Source: Azonexaceae bacterium (lineage in GTDB: Bacteria; Pseudomonadota; Gammaproteobacteria; Burkholderiales; Rhodocyclaceae). From it: 22,273 bases of DNA. The stretch is taken from contig SSTA01000126.1 of assembly GCA_009469685.1 (NCBI GenBank), positions 1 to 22,273 of the forward strand, read 5' to 3'. The notes beneath the pieces were generated by a model. It made no database searches and was not told the DNA's origin. It was given only the letters and a program-made list of their open reading frames with translations. This document shows positions 11,443 to 18,570 of this stretch, in pieces; position 1 is the first letter of the stretch, and the number at the start of each line of letters is the position of its first letter. A program made the position numbers and the translations under genes.

Positions 11443-11469
11443 CGTCAGCATTGCGGCCAGTTGCTGACG
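11443..11469. terminator. Hairpin between convergent glmS and P-II genes
   Basis: A perfect 8-bp inverted repeat, CGTCAGCA (11443-11450) and TGCTGACG (11462-11469), has an 11-nt loop. It lies between the stops of the convergent glmS and P-II genes. No T-tract follows on either strand, so factor-independent termination is uncertain. The rest of 11356-11556 shows no gene that I can support. Confidence 0.4.
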
Positions 11470-11556
11470 GCGGCGATACAGCGCATTTGAGCATTAGCCC
11501 CCTCCTCTGATGAACCCAGCCTTTTGGCGCAAAGTATCGAAAACGAACCTTTCAGA

Positions 11557-11895
11557 TCAACTGACAGGTATTCGAAGCTCAAGCGGATGAACAAGCACCC
11601 ATCCCGAACATACTTGCCCCGTGTGCCCATGGCGAATGATCAAATCCACCAGAAGGTCTGCGGCCTCGTCCTCACAAACCAGTTCGAGCTTGGTTTGGAG
11701 TACAACAGGCTCCCCCAGTTCGACGGAGTAGTGCTGCTGTGAATCATCGTTGGTCGCATGTACGCATTGCACCTGGGAGATGGCGATATGAAAGCATGAT
11801 GCTCCCGCCTGCGTATCGCATACCCCTGACTCCCGCAGTGCCTCGATAACCGCTGCCGTCCGATGCGGATGAATAAATGCCTTGATTTCCTTCAT
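11557..11895 (-). CDS. P-II family protein, PII-NG type, linked to heavy-metal RND efflux
   Basis: The 112-residue protein has a P-II-like sequence. It begins MKEIKAFIHPHRTAAVIEAL (beta1-alpha1) and has LQTKLELVCEDEAADLLVDLI (beta3-alpha2 region), then a B-loop-like THTG region read here as HTGQVCSGWV. Canonical GlnB/GlnK have TGKxGDGKI there, so the ATP-contacting Gly/Lys are altered. The T-loop lacks the uridylylated Tyr context, and the C-terminal RTGE is absent. It carries five Cys (26, 34, 44, 74, 96) and many His. A distinct group, PII-NG, is known beside CzcA-type genes. ATG 11895 overlaps the czcA stop (ATGA) and has a strong GGAAGGAG site. Modulation of the efflux pump or its expression is inferred. 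Confidence 0.85.
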   Translation of the reverse strand: MKEIKAFIHPHRTAAVIEALRESGVCDTQAGASCFHIAISQVQCVHATNDDSQQHYSVELGEPVVLQTKLELVCEDEAADLLVDLIIRHGHTGQVCSGWVLVHPLELRIPVS

Positions 11896-14800
11896 TGGAT
11901 CGCTCCTTCCAGATGTTGTGATTGTCTGCGTTGCTCCATCCATTCATAGACCAGCGGCAGGATAAAGAGCGTCAGGGCAGTGGACGAAATGAGTCCGCCG
12001 ACCACGACCGTTGCCAACGGGCGTAGTACCTCCGAGCCGACACCGGTGGCCAGCAGGAAGGGGAGTAGCCCCAGAATCTCTACTAGCGCCGTCATCAGCA
12101 CCGGCCGCAGACGCAGCACCGCACCTTGCACGACCGTTTCCCGGATGTTTAATCCCTGCTCGCGTAGACCATTGAGGAACGAGATCAGCACGATGCCGTT
12201 CAGCATGGCGACACCAAAGACCGCAATGAAGCCGACGGCCGCCGGCACCGACAGATACTGGCCGCTGACGAACAGCGAGAAGATGCCGCCGATGGCGGCA
12301 AAGGGCACGTTGGCGATAATCAGTGTGGCGTAGCGTACCGAGTTGAACGCCGTGTAGAGCAGGATGAAGATGAGGCCGATGGTCAATGGCACGATGACGG
12401 CCAGCTTGGCCATGGCCCGTTGCTGGTTCTCGAAGGCACCACCCCATTCCTGCCAGTAACCAGCGGGTAGCTTCAATTGCGTCTTCAGCTTTGCCTCGGC
12501 CTCGCGCACAAAGCCGTCCACATCGCGCCCCTTCACATCCAGTTGCAGGACCGAATAACGCTGCAATTGTTCGCGACGTACGAAGGAGTAGCCTTCGCTC
12601 AATTCAACCGTGGCGACCCGTGACAACGGCACCAGGGCACCGCCGGCCGTGCGAATCGGGATGGCACTGACCGCCTCGATGCTGTTGCGGAACTCGGGCG
12701 GCAACCAGACTTGGATTTCGTAACGGCGCACGCCGTCAATCAGGGTACTGACGGACTTACCACCGATACCAGCCTGAACCACGTCGAGCACGTCATCGGC
12801 GTTGATGCCGAAACGGGCCGCTTCCGGACGGTTTACCTTGATCACCATCTGGGGTTTGCCTTGGTTAGCTTCCAGCGCCACGTCGGTGGCGCCGGGCACT
12901 TTTTCGACAATCTCCTTGGCCTCTGCTGCCAGACGGTCGAGCGTTGCCAAGTCTTCACCGTACAGCTTCAGGGCCAGCGTGGCGCGCACCCCGGAGATGA
13001 GTTCTTCGACCCGCATCTGGATGGGCTGGGTTGCTGCCAGAACGGCTGTGGGGATCTCCTTTTCCAAACGCTCCTGCATCCTGGCGGACAGTTCGCGATA
13101 GGTCATTCGCTCCGGCCAAGTATCGTGCGGCTGGAGATCGACCAGGATTTCCATGTAGTTCACATCCGCCGTCTCGCCTTTTTCAGCGCGTCCGATCATG
13201 GCCAACGAGTGTTTGACTTGGGGAAACGTTTTTAACGCCTCCTCAATGCGCTCGGAAACGGCAATCGACTCTTCCAGCGATGTGGAGGGAATGCTGGTCA
13301 CCCTAAACATGATGCCCTGCTCTTCCAGGGTGGGCATGAACTCCTTGCCGAGGAAGGGAAAGAGTGCCAGTGACGCGATAAACAACGCACCGGTGGTCAT
13401 CATGACCCGCTTCTTGTGCGCCAGCGCCCACAGCAGCAGCGGTTCAAAACGCGGCTTGAGCCAGCGCACTAGTCGCGGGTCTTCTTCTTTCTTCGGGCGC
13501 AGCGCCAGCGCGCAGAGCACAGGCATCAGGGTGATGGTCAGGATCAGCGAACCGACCATGGCAAAGGTCATATTGATTGCCAGCGGCTTGAACAACTTGC
13601 CTTCGATGCCGGTCAACGCGAAGAGCGGCAGGAACACCACAATGATGATGACGACACCAAAGGCGACCGGGTTCATCACCTCGCGAGCGGCCTCCAGCAC
13701 CACGGCCGTCCGGTTGACCGGTTTGCCGGCATGGTGTGAGAGCAGACGGAAGGCGTTTTCCACGAGTACCACCGGCCCGTCGATCGTCATGCCCAGCGCG
13801 ATGATTAGACCGCCCAGCGACATTAGGTTGGCGCTGGCGCCCGTCTGGTCCATCAGCAGGAAGGCGACCAGCCAGGCGGCTGGAATGGCGACGACGACAA
13901 TAAGTGCCGAGCGCACTTCACCAAGGAATAGAAACAACACCAGAACCACCAATGCAGCGCCTTCGAGCATGGCGCTGCTGGCCATCGAGATGGCTTTGCC
14001 AATCAGTTCCGTGCGGTCGTAGGCGACTTCCAGCTTGATGTTTTCAGGCAGGGTCTTAAGGGCGGTGGCCACCTTGGCACGGACCGCTTCGACGACCTGC
14101 TGGGCGTTCTCGCCGGTACGGGCGAGGGCCATGCCGAGTACCACTTCCTTGCCATCCTTGGTAACGGCGCCGGTACGCAGCGCCGGAGCGGGACGAATGT
14201 CGGCCACATCCCGCACGTAGATCGGCGTTCCGTCGCGCTGGGTGATGAGGATGCCACCAATGTCCTCGGCGTTGGCCACCAAGCCAAGGCCACGCACCAG
14301 ATACTGCTCGCGCTGGATATTGATGTATTGCCCGCCGACCTGCCGATTGTTGGCGCTGATAGCGGCCATCACCTCCTTGTAGCCCAGCCCATACTTGATC
14401 AACCGGCGGGGGTCGATCAGCACCTGGAACTGCTTTTCGTCGCCGCCCCAAGAGGTCACATCGTCGACGCCGGGCGCTGTCCGCAGGATCATGCGCACGC
14501 CCCAATCCTGAGCGGTACGCAAATCCATCCCGGAAAGCTTGTCGTCCATCGTTTCCAGCGTGTACCAGAATACCTGGCCGAGACCGGCAGCGTTCGGCCC
14601 GAGGACCGGTTCGCCATATCCCTCGGGAATGCGGGTCTTGGCTTCGACGAGTTTCTCGCCCACCAGACGACGGGCGAAGTAGATGTCCATGTCGTCCTTG
14701 AAATAGACGCTGACGAAGGACAGGCCGAACAGCGACGTGGAACGGATTTCCTCGACCTTGGGCAGGCCGGCGAGTACGGATTCGACCGGGAAGGTCACCA

Positions 14801-14990
14801 GCTTTTCCACATCCTCGGCCGCCAGACCCGGCGACTCGGTATAGATATTGACCTGTACCGGCGTCACATCCGGGAAGGCGTCCAGCGGCAGGCGCTGCCA
14901 GCCTCGTGCCCCGAGCAATACGATCAGCGCCAGAGCCACCAGAACCAGAAGCTTGTAGCGCAGCGAAATATCGACGATCTTGTTGAGCAT
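11892..14990 (-). CDS. czcA: CzcA-family heavy-metal efflux RND permease
   Basis: This 1032-residue inner-membrane proton antiporter exports metal ions from the periplasm or cytoplasm through a tripartite complex. HME-RND hallmarks are LPLDAFPDVTP after TM1, the TM4 proton-relay segment, and KEFMPTLEEQG before the second porter domain. RVEELISGVRATLALKLYG matches the Czc/Cnr group rather than the CusA methionine-site segment. In TM4, D404 and E411 are kept (MTIDGPVVLVEN), but the position of the first Asp of CzcA's DFG motif is Ala398. Metal specificity is therefore uncertain: divalent Zn/Cd/Co is likely from the neighbours. The start has an AAGGGACGG site 9 bp after the czcB stop. It is the core of a czcC-czcB-czcA-PII unit. 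Confidence 0.95.
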   Translation of the reverse strand: MLNKIVDISLRYKLLVLVALALIVLLGARGWQRLPLDAFPDVTPVQVNIYTESPGLAAEDVEKLVTFPVESVLAGLPKVEEIRSTSLFGLSFVSVYFKDDMDIYFARRLVGEKLVEAKTRIPEGYGEPVLGPNAAGLGQVFWYTLETMDDKLSGMDLRTAQDWGVRMILRTAPGVDDVTSWGGDEKQFQVLIDPRRLIKYGLGYKEVMAAISANNRQVGGQYINIQREQYLVRGLGLVANAEDIGGILITQRDGTPIYVRDVADIRPAPALRTGAVTKDGKEVVLGMALARTGENAQQVVEAVRAKVATALKTLPENIKLEVAYDRTELIGKAISMASSAMLEGAALVVLVLFLFLGEVRSALIVVVAIPAAWLVAFLLMDQTGASANLMSLGGLIIALGMTIDGPVVLVENAFRLLSHHAGKPVNRTAVVLEAAREVMNPVAFGVVIIIVVFLPLFALTGIEGKLFKPLAINMTFAMVGSLILTITLMPVLCALALRPKKEEDPRLVRWLKPRFEPLLLWALAHKKRVMMTTGALFIASLALFPFLGKEFMPTLEEQGIMFRVTSIPSTSLEESIAVSERIEEALKTFPQVKHSLAMIGRAEKGETADVNYMEILVDLQPHDTWPERMTYRELSARMQERLEKEIPTAVLAATQPIQMRVEELISGVRATLALKLYGEDLATLDRLAAEAKEIVEKVPGATDVALEANQGKPQMVIKVNRPEAARFGINADDVLDVVQAGIGGKSVSTLIDGVRRYEIQVWLPPEFRNSIEAVSAIPIRTAGGALVPLSRVATVELSEGYSFVRREQLQRYSVLQLDVKGRDVDGFVREAEAKLKTQLKLPAGYWQEWGGAFENQQRAMAKLAVIVPLTIGLIFILLYTAFNSVRYATLIIANVPFAAIGGIFSLFVSGQYLSVPAAVGFIAVFGVAMLNGIVLISFLNGLREQGLNIRETVVQGAVLRLRPVLMTALVEILGLLPFLLATGVGSEVLRPLATVVVGGLISSTALTLFILPLVYEWMEQRRQSQHLEGAIQ

Positions 14991-14999
14991 GTCCGTCCC

Positions 15000-16196
15000 T
15001 TAGTCGTGATCGCCGATTTTGGATTTCAGGAGCCGCGCCTTGAGCGCATAGGCACCTTCGACCACGACGGCTTCGCCTTCCTCAATGCCGCTCTGGATTA
15101 CGAAGCGGCCACCGAGGTTGTCTCCAAGTTCGACTTCTCGCTTCTCGAAACCGTCCTTCTCGCGAACAAAGAGCGCTTTCTTGCCTTCCAGCAGAAGCAC
15201 TGCCCCAGTGGGCACCGTTAGCGCCTTGCCCGCCGAAGTTGTGTCGATGGCCGCGTTGGCGAACATGTCGGGCTTCAAACGGCCGTCGGTATTGGCGACT
15301 TCGACCCGTGCCTTGATCGTGCGGCTTTCCTTGTCCATCACGCTGCTGATGTAGGTCAGGCGCCCTTTGAACACTTCGTCCGGATAGGCGGCGACCGTCA
15401 CGCCAACCTTGGCGCCGGTCTTCACCTTGCCAAGGTCTTTCTCGAATAGGTTGGCTTCAATCCAGACCACGGACAGGTCGGCCACGGTAAACAAGCCTTT
15501 GTCCGGCTGGGCCAGTTCGCCCAATACCGCCGTCTTTTCAATCACCGTCCCGGCGAATGGGGCATTGATCGGGAACACCGACATGGCGCTTTCCGAGCGT
15601 GCCGGCGTCACGCCCATCAGGCGCAGCTTGTCACTTGCCGCCCGCAGGTTGGCGCGGGCTTTCTCATGCTCGGCGCGGCTGCGCAGGTAGTCCTTTTGCG
15701 GCACGATTTGGTCGGCGTAAAGCTTCTCGGCCCGCTCGAAATCGGCCTGGGCCAATCGATACTGACTGTCGGCCTGGAGATAGCTGGAGTGCGCTTCACC
15801 CAGTTCGATACTGTCCAGGCTGGCCAGGGCTTGCCCTGCCTTAACCCTATCCCCAAGTTTGGCGGCGATGCCGACAATACGGCCCGACACCCGTGGGGCG
15901 ATATGGGCCAGACGGTCCTGATTGGCCTGGATGGTTGCCGTCACTGCGATCCGTTCGTGAACTTCCGCTTCAACGGCGTCTTCAGTGCGGACACCGGCTG
16001 CTTTGATTTCTGCATCCGTCAGATGGATCTGGCCGGCTTCCGGCGCTTCGGTCGGCGTTTCCTTGTCACCATTAGCTGCCTTTTCTGGGGCAGCGGCAGG
16101 CTTTTCAGTCGCGGGGCTGGCCTCAGGGGCGTTGCGGCCGCAGGCGACCAGTACCAGCGAGAGGGTCAGGATGGTTGCCGGGAGAATGCGAGTCAT
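15000..16196 (-). CDS. czcB: Efflux RND periplasmic adaptor lipoprotein, CzcB type
   Basis: This 398-residue membrane-fusion protein joins the CzcA permease to the outer-membrane channel. A lipobox (LVLVACG) places the lipidated Cys at residue 19. A Pro/Ala/Glu-rich linker follows, then the first lipoyl half (ANQDRLAHIAPRVSGRIVGI). The helical hairpin comes next (QADSQYRLAQADFERAEKLYADQIVPQKDY, alternating Ala/Glu), then the second lipoyl half and beta-barrel (APFAGTVIEKTAVLGELA, VWIEANLFEKDLGKVKTG). No His-rich N-terminal metal-binding domain is visible. The ATG overlaps the czcC stop by 4 bp (ATGA), showing coupling. Confidence 0.93.
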   Translation of the reverse strand: MTRILPATILTLSLVLVACGRNAPEASPATEKPAAAPEKAANGDKETPTEAPEAGQIHLTDAEIKAAGVRTEDAVEAEVHERIAVTATIQANQDRLAHIAPRVSGRIVGIAAKLGDRVKAGQALASLDSIELGEAHSSYLQADSQYRLAQADFERAEKLYADQIVPQKDYLRSRAEHEKARANLRAASDKLRLMGVTPARSESAMSVFPINAPFAGTVIEKTAVLGELAQPDKGLFTVADLSVVWIEANLFEKDLGKVKTGAKVGVTVAAYPDEVFKGRLTYISSVMDKESRTIKARVEVANTDGRLKPDMFANAAIDTTSAGKALTVPTGAVLLLEGKKALFVREKDGFEKREVELGDNLGGRFVIQSGIEEGEAVVVEGAYALKARLLKSKIGDHD

Positions 16197-17503
16197 TTGT
16201 TTTTCTCGGGAGATGGGTTGGCTTGAGCGGCGGGCCAGCCGGCCGTTTGTTCCAGGGCAATGCGGGTCTGGATGAAGTCGCCGATAGCATCGAGGTAGTC
16301 CCGGCGGGCATCGAGCAATTGGCGATTGACCAGCAGGAGTTGCAGCAGTCCAATCTCGCCAGCCCGGTAGGCGGTGGATGACAAGCGACGGTTCTCGTCG
16401 AGCGCTGGCAGGACCGATTCGGCCAGGCGTTTGACGCGGCCTTGCAGACTATCCATGCGTTGCCAGAGGGCATTCACTTGGGCCATCACGTCCCGCTCGC
16501 TGCTTTGCCGTTCGATTTCCGCCTGGGTCAGTTCCGTTGTCGCCTTGCCGATTCCGGCGCCATTGCGGCGGAACAGGGGCAACGGCACCGAGATGGTCAG
16601 ACGGGTAAATTGCTCACGGGCATCATAAGGGGCTTCCCGACCGGCACTCAGGCCGATGGTGACATCGGGGTAGGCGGCAGCCCGTTCCAGGCCAAGACGA
16701 TTGCGGGCCGCTTGCTCCCGATGCTCCAACGACCGCAGCAAAGGCCGCTCGCGGGCCGAAGCCTGCAACGTCTCCAAGGTGGCGGCAGTCGGTGCGGCCC
16801 GCAATTCGCCGGTAGTCTCCGGCAAGGCGCTGGCGGGCAGTTGTAGCGCAGCGCTCAGTTCCGCACGTGCCTGAAGGAGTTGTTCGTCCAGTACCGCGAG
16901 TTGGTTGTGGCCGCGCTCGGCTTCGACCATCGCCAGATTGCCGTCGAGCCGGCTGTCTTCGCCGACCGCTACACGTTTTTTCACCGCCGCAGCGGCGTCA
17001 GTGACGGCGGCCAGAGCCTCCCGTTCGGTCTCGATGCGACGTTGCAGGATCAGCACCCGATAGAAACGCTGCTCGACTTCGGCGCGGACCTGACGACGGA
17101 TTTCATCGATGTTCGCGGTGACGGCTAAAAGGTCTCGGGCGGCGGCATCGCGCCGGTAACCGGCCTGTCCGGCGATCTCGAAGGTTTGCGAAATGCCTAC
17201 CGTCTGTTCATTGAAACGGTTGTCCGGCAATCCGGCTTGGGGCACGCGACGACGGGTCTGGTCAGTCGAAAACTGCGGATTGTTGTAGAGGAGCCCGGAG
17301 GCATCCCGCAACTGGCCTTCAGCAGCATCAAGGTTGGCTCGGGCGGCGCGCAGGGTCGGGTTGGCGGTTTCCGCCAAGCGCCAGGCTTCGTCCAGGGTTA
17401 GCGGAGCGGCTGCGCACGTGCTGCTGCCAGCGAGGAATAGGCTCGCCAGAATACCGAGACGACGCAGCAAGCCGCGCTCCCCGGCAGGGGTGTCGAACAA
17501 CAT
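16193..17503 (-). CDS. czcC: CzcC-type outer membrane efflux channel
   Basis: This 436-residue OEP-family protein is the dedicated outer-membrane channel of the CzcCBA system. An exported N-terminus ends STCAAA near residue 34, followed by LTLDEAWRLAETANPTLRAA, the usual first helix of OEP proteins. Later blocks include LYNNPQFSTDQTRRR, SQTFEIAGQAGYRR and FTRLTISVPLPLFRRNGAG. The equatorial repeat GEIGLLQLLLVNRQLLDARRDY is also seen. I chose ATG 17503, which follows GAAAGG at suitable distance. An upstream ATG at 17548 adds 15 residues but has no good binding site. It ends in the ATGA overlap with czcB. Confidence 0.92.
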   Translation of the reverse strand: MLFDTPAGERGLLRRLGILASLFLAGSSTCAAAPLTLDEAWRLAETANPTLRAARANLDAAEGQLRDASGLLYNNPQFSTDQTRRRVPQAGLPDNRFNEQTVGISQTFEIAGQAGYRRDAAARDLLAVTANIDEIRRQVRAEVEQRFYRVLILQRRIETEREALAAVTDAAAAVKKRVAVGEDSRLDGNLAMVEAERGHNQLAVLDEQLLQARAELSAALQLPASALPETTGELRAAPTAATLETLQASARERPLLRSLEHREQAARNRLGLERAAAYPDVTIGLSAGREAPYDAREQFTRLTISVPLPLFRRNGAGIGKATTELTQAEIERQSSERDVMAQVNALWQRMDSLQGRVKRLAESVLPALDENRRLSSTAYRAGEIGLLQLLLVNRQLLDARRDYLDAIGDFIQTRIALEQTAGWPAAQANPSPEKNK

Positions 17504-17569
17504 GGGAGAACCTTTCAAGCGATGAAGAAACGGACTGCCAAGAGGCATCCGCTAACGAACGATGTCGGT

Positions 17570-17920
17570 TTAGGCTTGAAAGAGGTTTCGGGGCGGACGG
17601 AAAAGACCGTCACAGGGTTGGGAGGCAACATCGATTGCCCCCTCGCTACTGAAAACGGTTTCGGTAGCGGGCAGACTGATCGTGGGTACGCTGGAATCGA
17701 GGCCCGTTAAATGGGTCTGGGCATGACAGCCATGATTGCAAAGCTTCTCGGTGGATGCGTGTTCGCCGGCATCGCCAGCGGCAACAGAAAAGCTGATCTC
17801 GTCGGACAAGGCATCCGCCATTGCCTCCGCGCCATACCCCCACAGCGACGCGCTGACCAGACAGACGGCCAGCAGCATCGCCAGGAGCGAACGCGAACGG
17901 AAACAGAATCGGCGGAACAT
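17570..17920 (-). CDS. Small exported CzcI-like protein with a Cys/His motif
   Basis: The 116-residue protein has an Arg-rich n-region (RRFCFRSRS), a hydrophobic core (LLAMLLAVCLVSASLWG) and a likely cleavage after AMA (about 35), so it is predicted to be periplasmic. The mature part has the cluster CNHGCHAQTH (residues 61-70: two Cys and three His) and a C-terminal PCDGLFRPPRNL tail. Small periplasmic proteins at this place, just before czcC, are called CzcI in Cupriavidus and thought to affect czc expression. I assign likeness by position, size, export and the Pro/Arg tail, not firm homology. A promoter-like sequence lies right at the start, giving almost no leader. Confidence 0.6.
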   Translation of the reverse strand: MFRRFCFRSRSLLAMLLAVCLVSASLWGYGAEAMADALSDEISFSVAAGDAGEHASTEKLCNHGCHAQTHLTGLDSSVPTISLPATETVFSSEGAIDVASQPCDGLFRPPRNLFQA

Positions 17921-17925
17921 GGCTA

Positions 17926-17936
17926 GGGATTATCCC
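17926..17936 (-). promoter_or_regulatory. 11-bp palindrome over the czcI-like gene -10 region
   Basis: GGGAT-A-ATCCC (minus strand) is a perfect 5+1+5 palindrome that contains the predicted -10 hexamer. A binder there would block RNA polymerase, so it is a candidate operator. It may also be chance at this length. Confidence 0.35.
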
Positions 17937-17958
17937 GAGATGGGGGCTATCGCGTCAA
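17929..17958 (-). promoter_or_regulatory. Putative internal promoter for czcI-like-czcCBA-PII
   Basis: On the minus strand, -35 TTGACG (17953-17958) and -10 GATAAT (17929-17934) are separated by 18 bp; each differs from consensus by one base. The predicted start is near 17922, only about 2 nt before the ATG at 17920, which implies a leaderless or very short-leader transcript. A second palindrome (ACTTG-CA-CAAGT, 17981-17992) lies about 23 bp upstream. Confidence 0.5.
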
Positions 17959-17991
17959 TGGGATGTCAGTTCTGGGTACAACTTGCACAAG

Positions 17992-18501
17992 TCAGCGCTG
18001 CCACATGTATTGCTGGTGCTGCATCATGTGATCCATCATCATCTGCTGCATGCCCATGTAGCGGTCCATCATGTACTGCCGTTGTTTCATTTGCTCCGGC
18101 GAGAGTTTGGAATAGCCTTGCCATCCCATCATCGGACCGCCCATCATGCCGTGCCCCATCATCTGGCCGCCCATCATGTGACCACCGCCACAACAGCCCA
18201 TCCTGCCCGCACCGTCCATGCCATGCATCATTTGCATGTTGCTCTGCATGCTGGCCCAGTGGTCCTGGAGCAGTTTTTGCCGCTCTTGCGGGTCTTGGGT
18301 CTGACGGATCTTGTCCATCTGCTCCTGCATCTTCTTCATGTTCTCCTGCGCCTGCGCCATCTGCTTGTCGAACTCGGCCACGTTCGGCGCCGATGGCTTG
18401 GCCTGTGCCCCTTTGTCGGCGGGAGCCGCCGGTTGAGCGAGAACAGTGGACGTCGAGAGAATCATGGCGGACATGGCAGCAATCAAAAGTGTTTTTTTCA
18501 T
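17992..18501 (-). CDS. Methionine-rich periplasmic protein, probable metal binder
   Basis: The 169-residue protein has a clear signal peptide ending VLA (residue 22). A charged helical segment follows (residues about 42-90, coiled-coil-like, rich in Gln/Lys/Met). The C-terminal half is packed with Met and His, in repeats such as GGHMMGGQMMGHGMMGGPMMG and QQMMMDHMMQH, plus a CCGGGH cluster. I count about 29 Met in the roughly 147-residue mature chain. Such Met/His clusters usually bind Cu(I)/Ag(I), yet the neighbours are Zn/Cd/Pb type. The ATG has an excellent GAAGGAG site. I do not recognise the family; a periplasmic metal buffer is the inference. Confidence 0.8.
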   Translation of the reverse strand: MKKTLLIAAMSAMILSTSTVLAQPAAPADKGAQAKPSAPNVAEFDKQMAQAQENMKKMQEQMDKIRQTQDPQERQKLLQDHWASMQSNMQMMHGMDGAGRMGCCGGGHMMGGQMMGHGMMGGPMMGWQGYSKLSPEQMKQRQYMMDRYMGMQQMMMDHMMQHQQYMWQR

Positions 18502-18514
18502 GGTCAATCTCCTT

Positions 18515-18570
18515 CGGGAATGAATTGATTCAACATAGTCCAGCATCATCACCTTCGTAACAAACGAAGG
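18515..18570 (-). promoter_or_regulatory. Hairpin at the cadA 3' end with possible promoter for the Met-rich gene
   Basis: CCTTCGT-(5)-ACGAAGG (18552-18570) is a perfect 7-bp stem formed by the last codons of the ATPase gene, just before its stop. No T-tract follows. On the minus strand, TTACGA and TATGTT with a 17-bp spacer give a promoter candidate whose -35 lies in the hairpin's 3' arm. The site could be an mRNA-processing or attenuation point, or an internal promoter. Confidence 0.35.

Noticed and set aside
11356..11556. Tn7-type transposon end after glmS
   Set aside because: No TGTGGGCGG-like terminus, no TnsB-style repeats and no tns genes in the window; only the target-site position fits.
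17723..17740. Haem c attachment site in the CzcI-like protein (CNHGCH)
   Set aside because: The two Cys are separated by three residues, not the two of CxxCH; metal coordination is the simpler reading.
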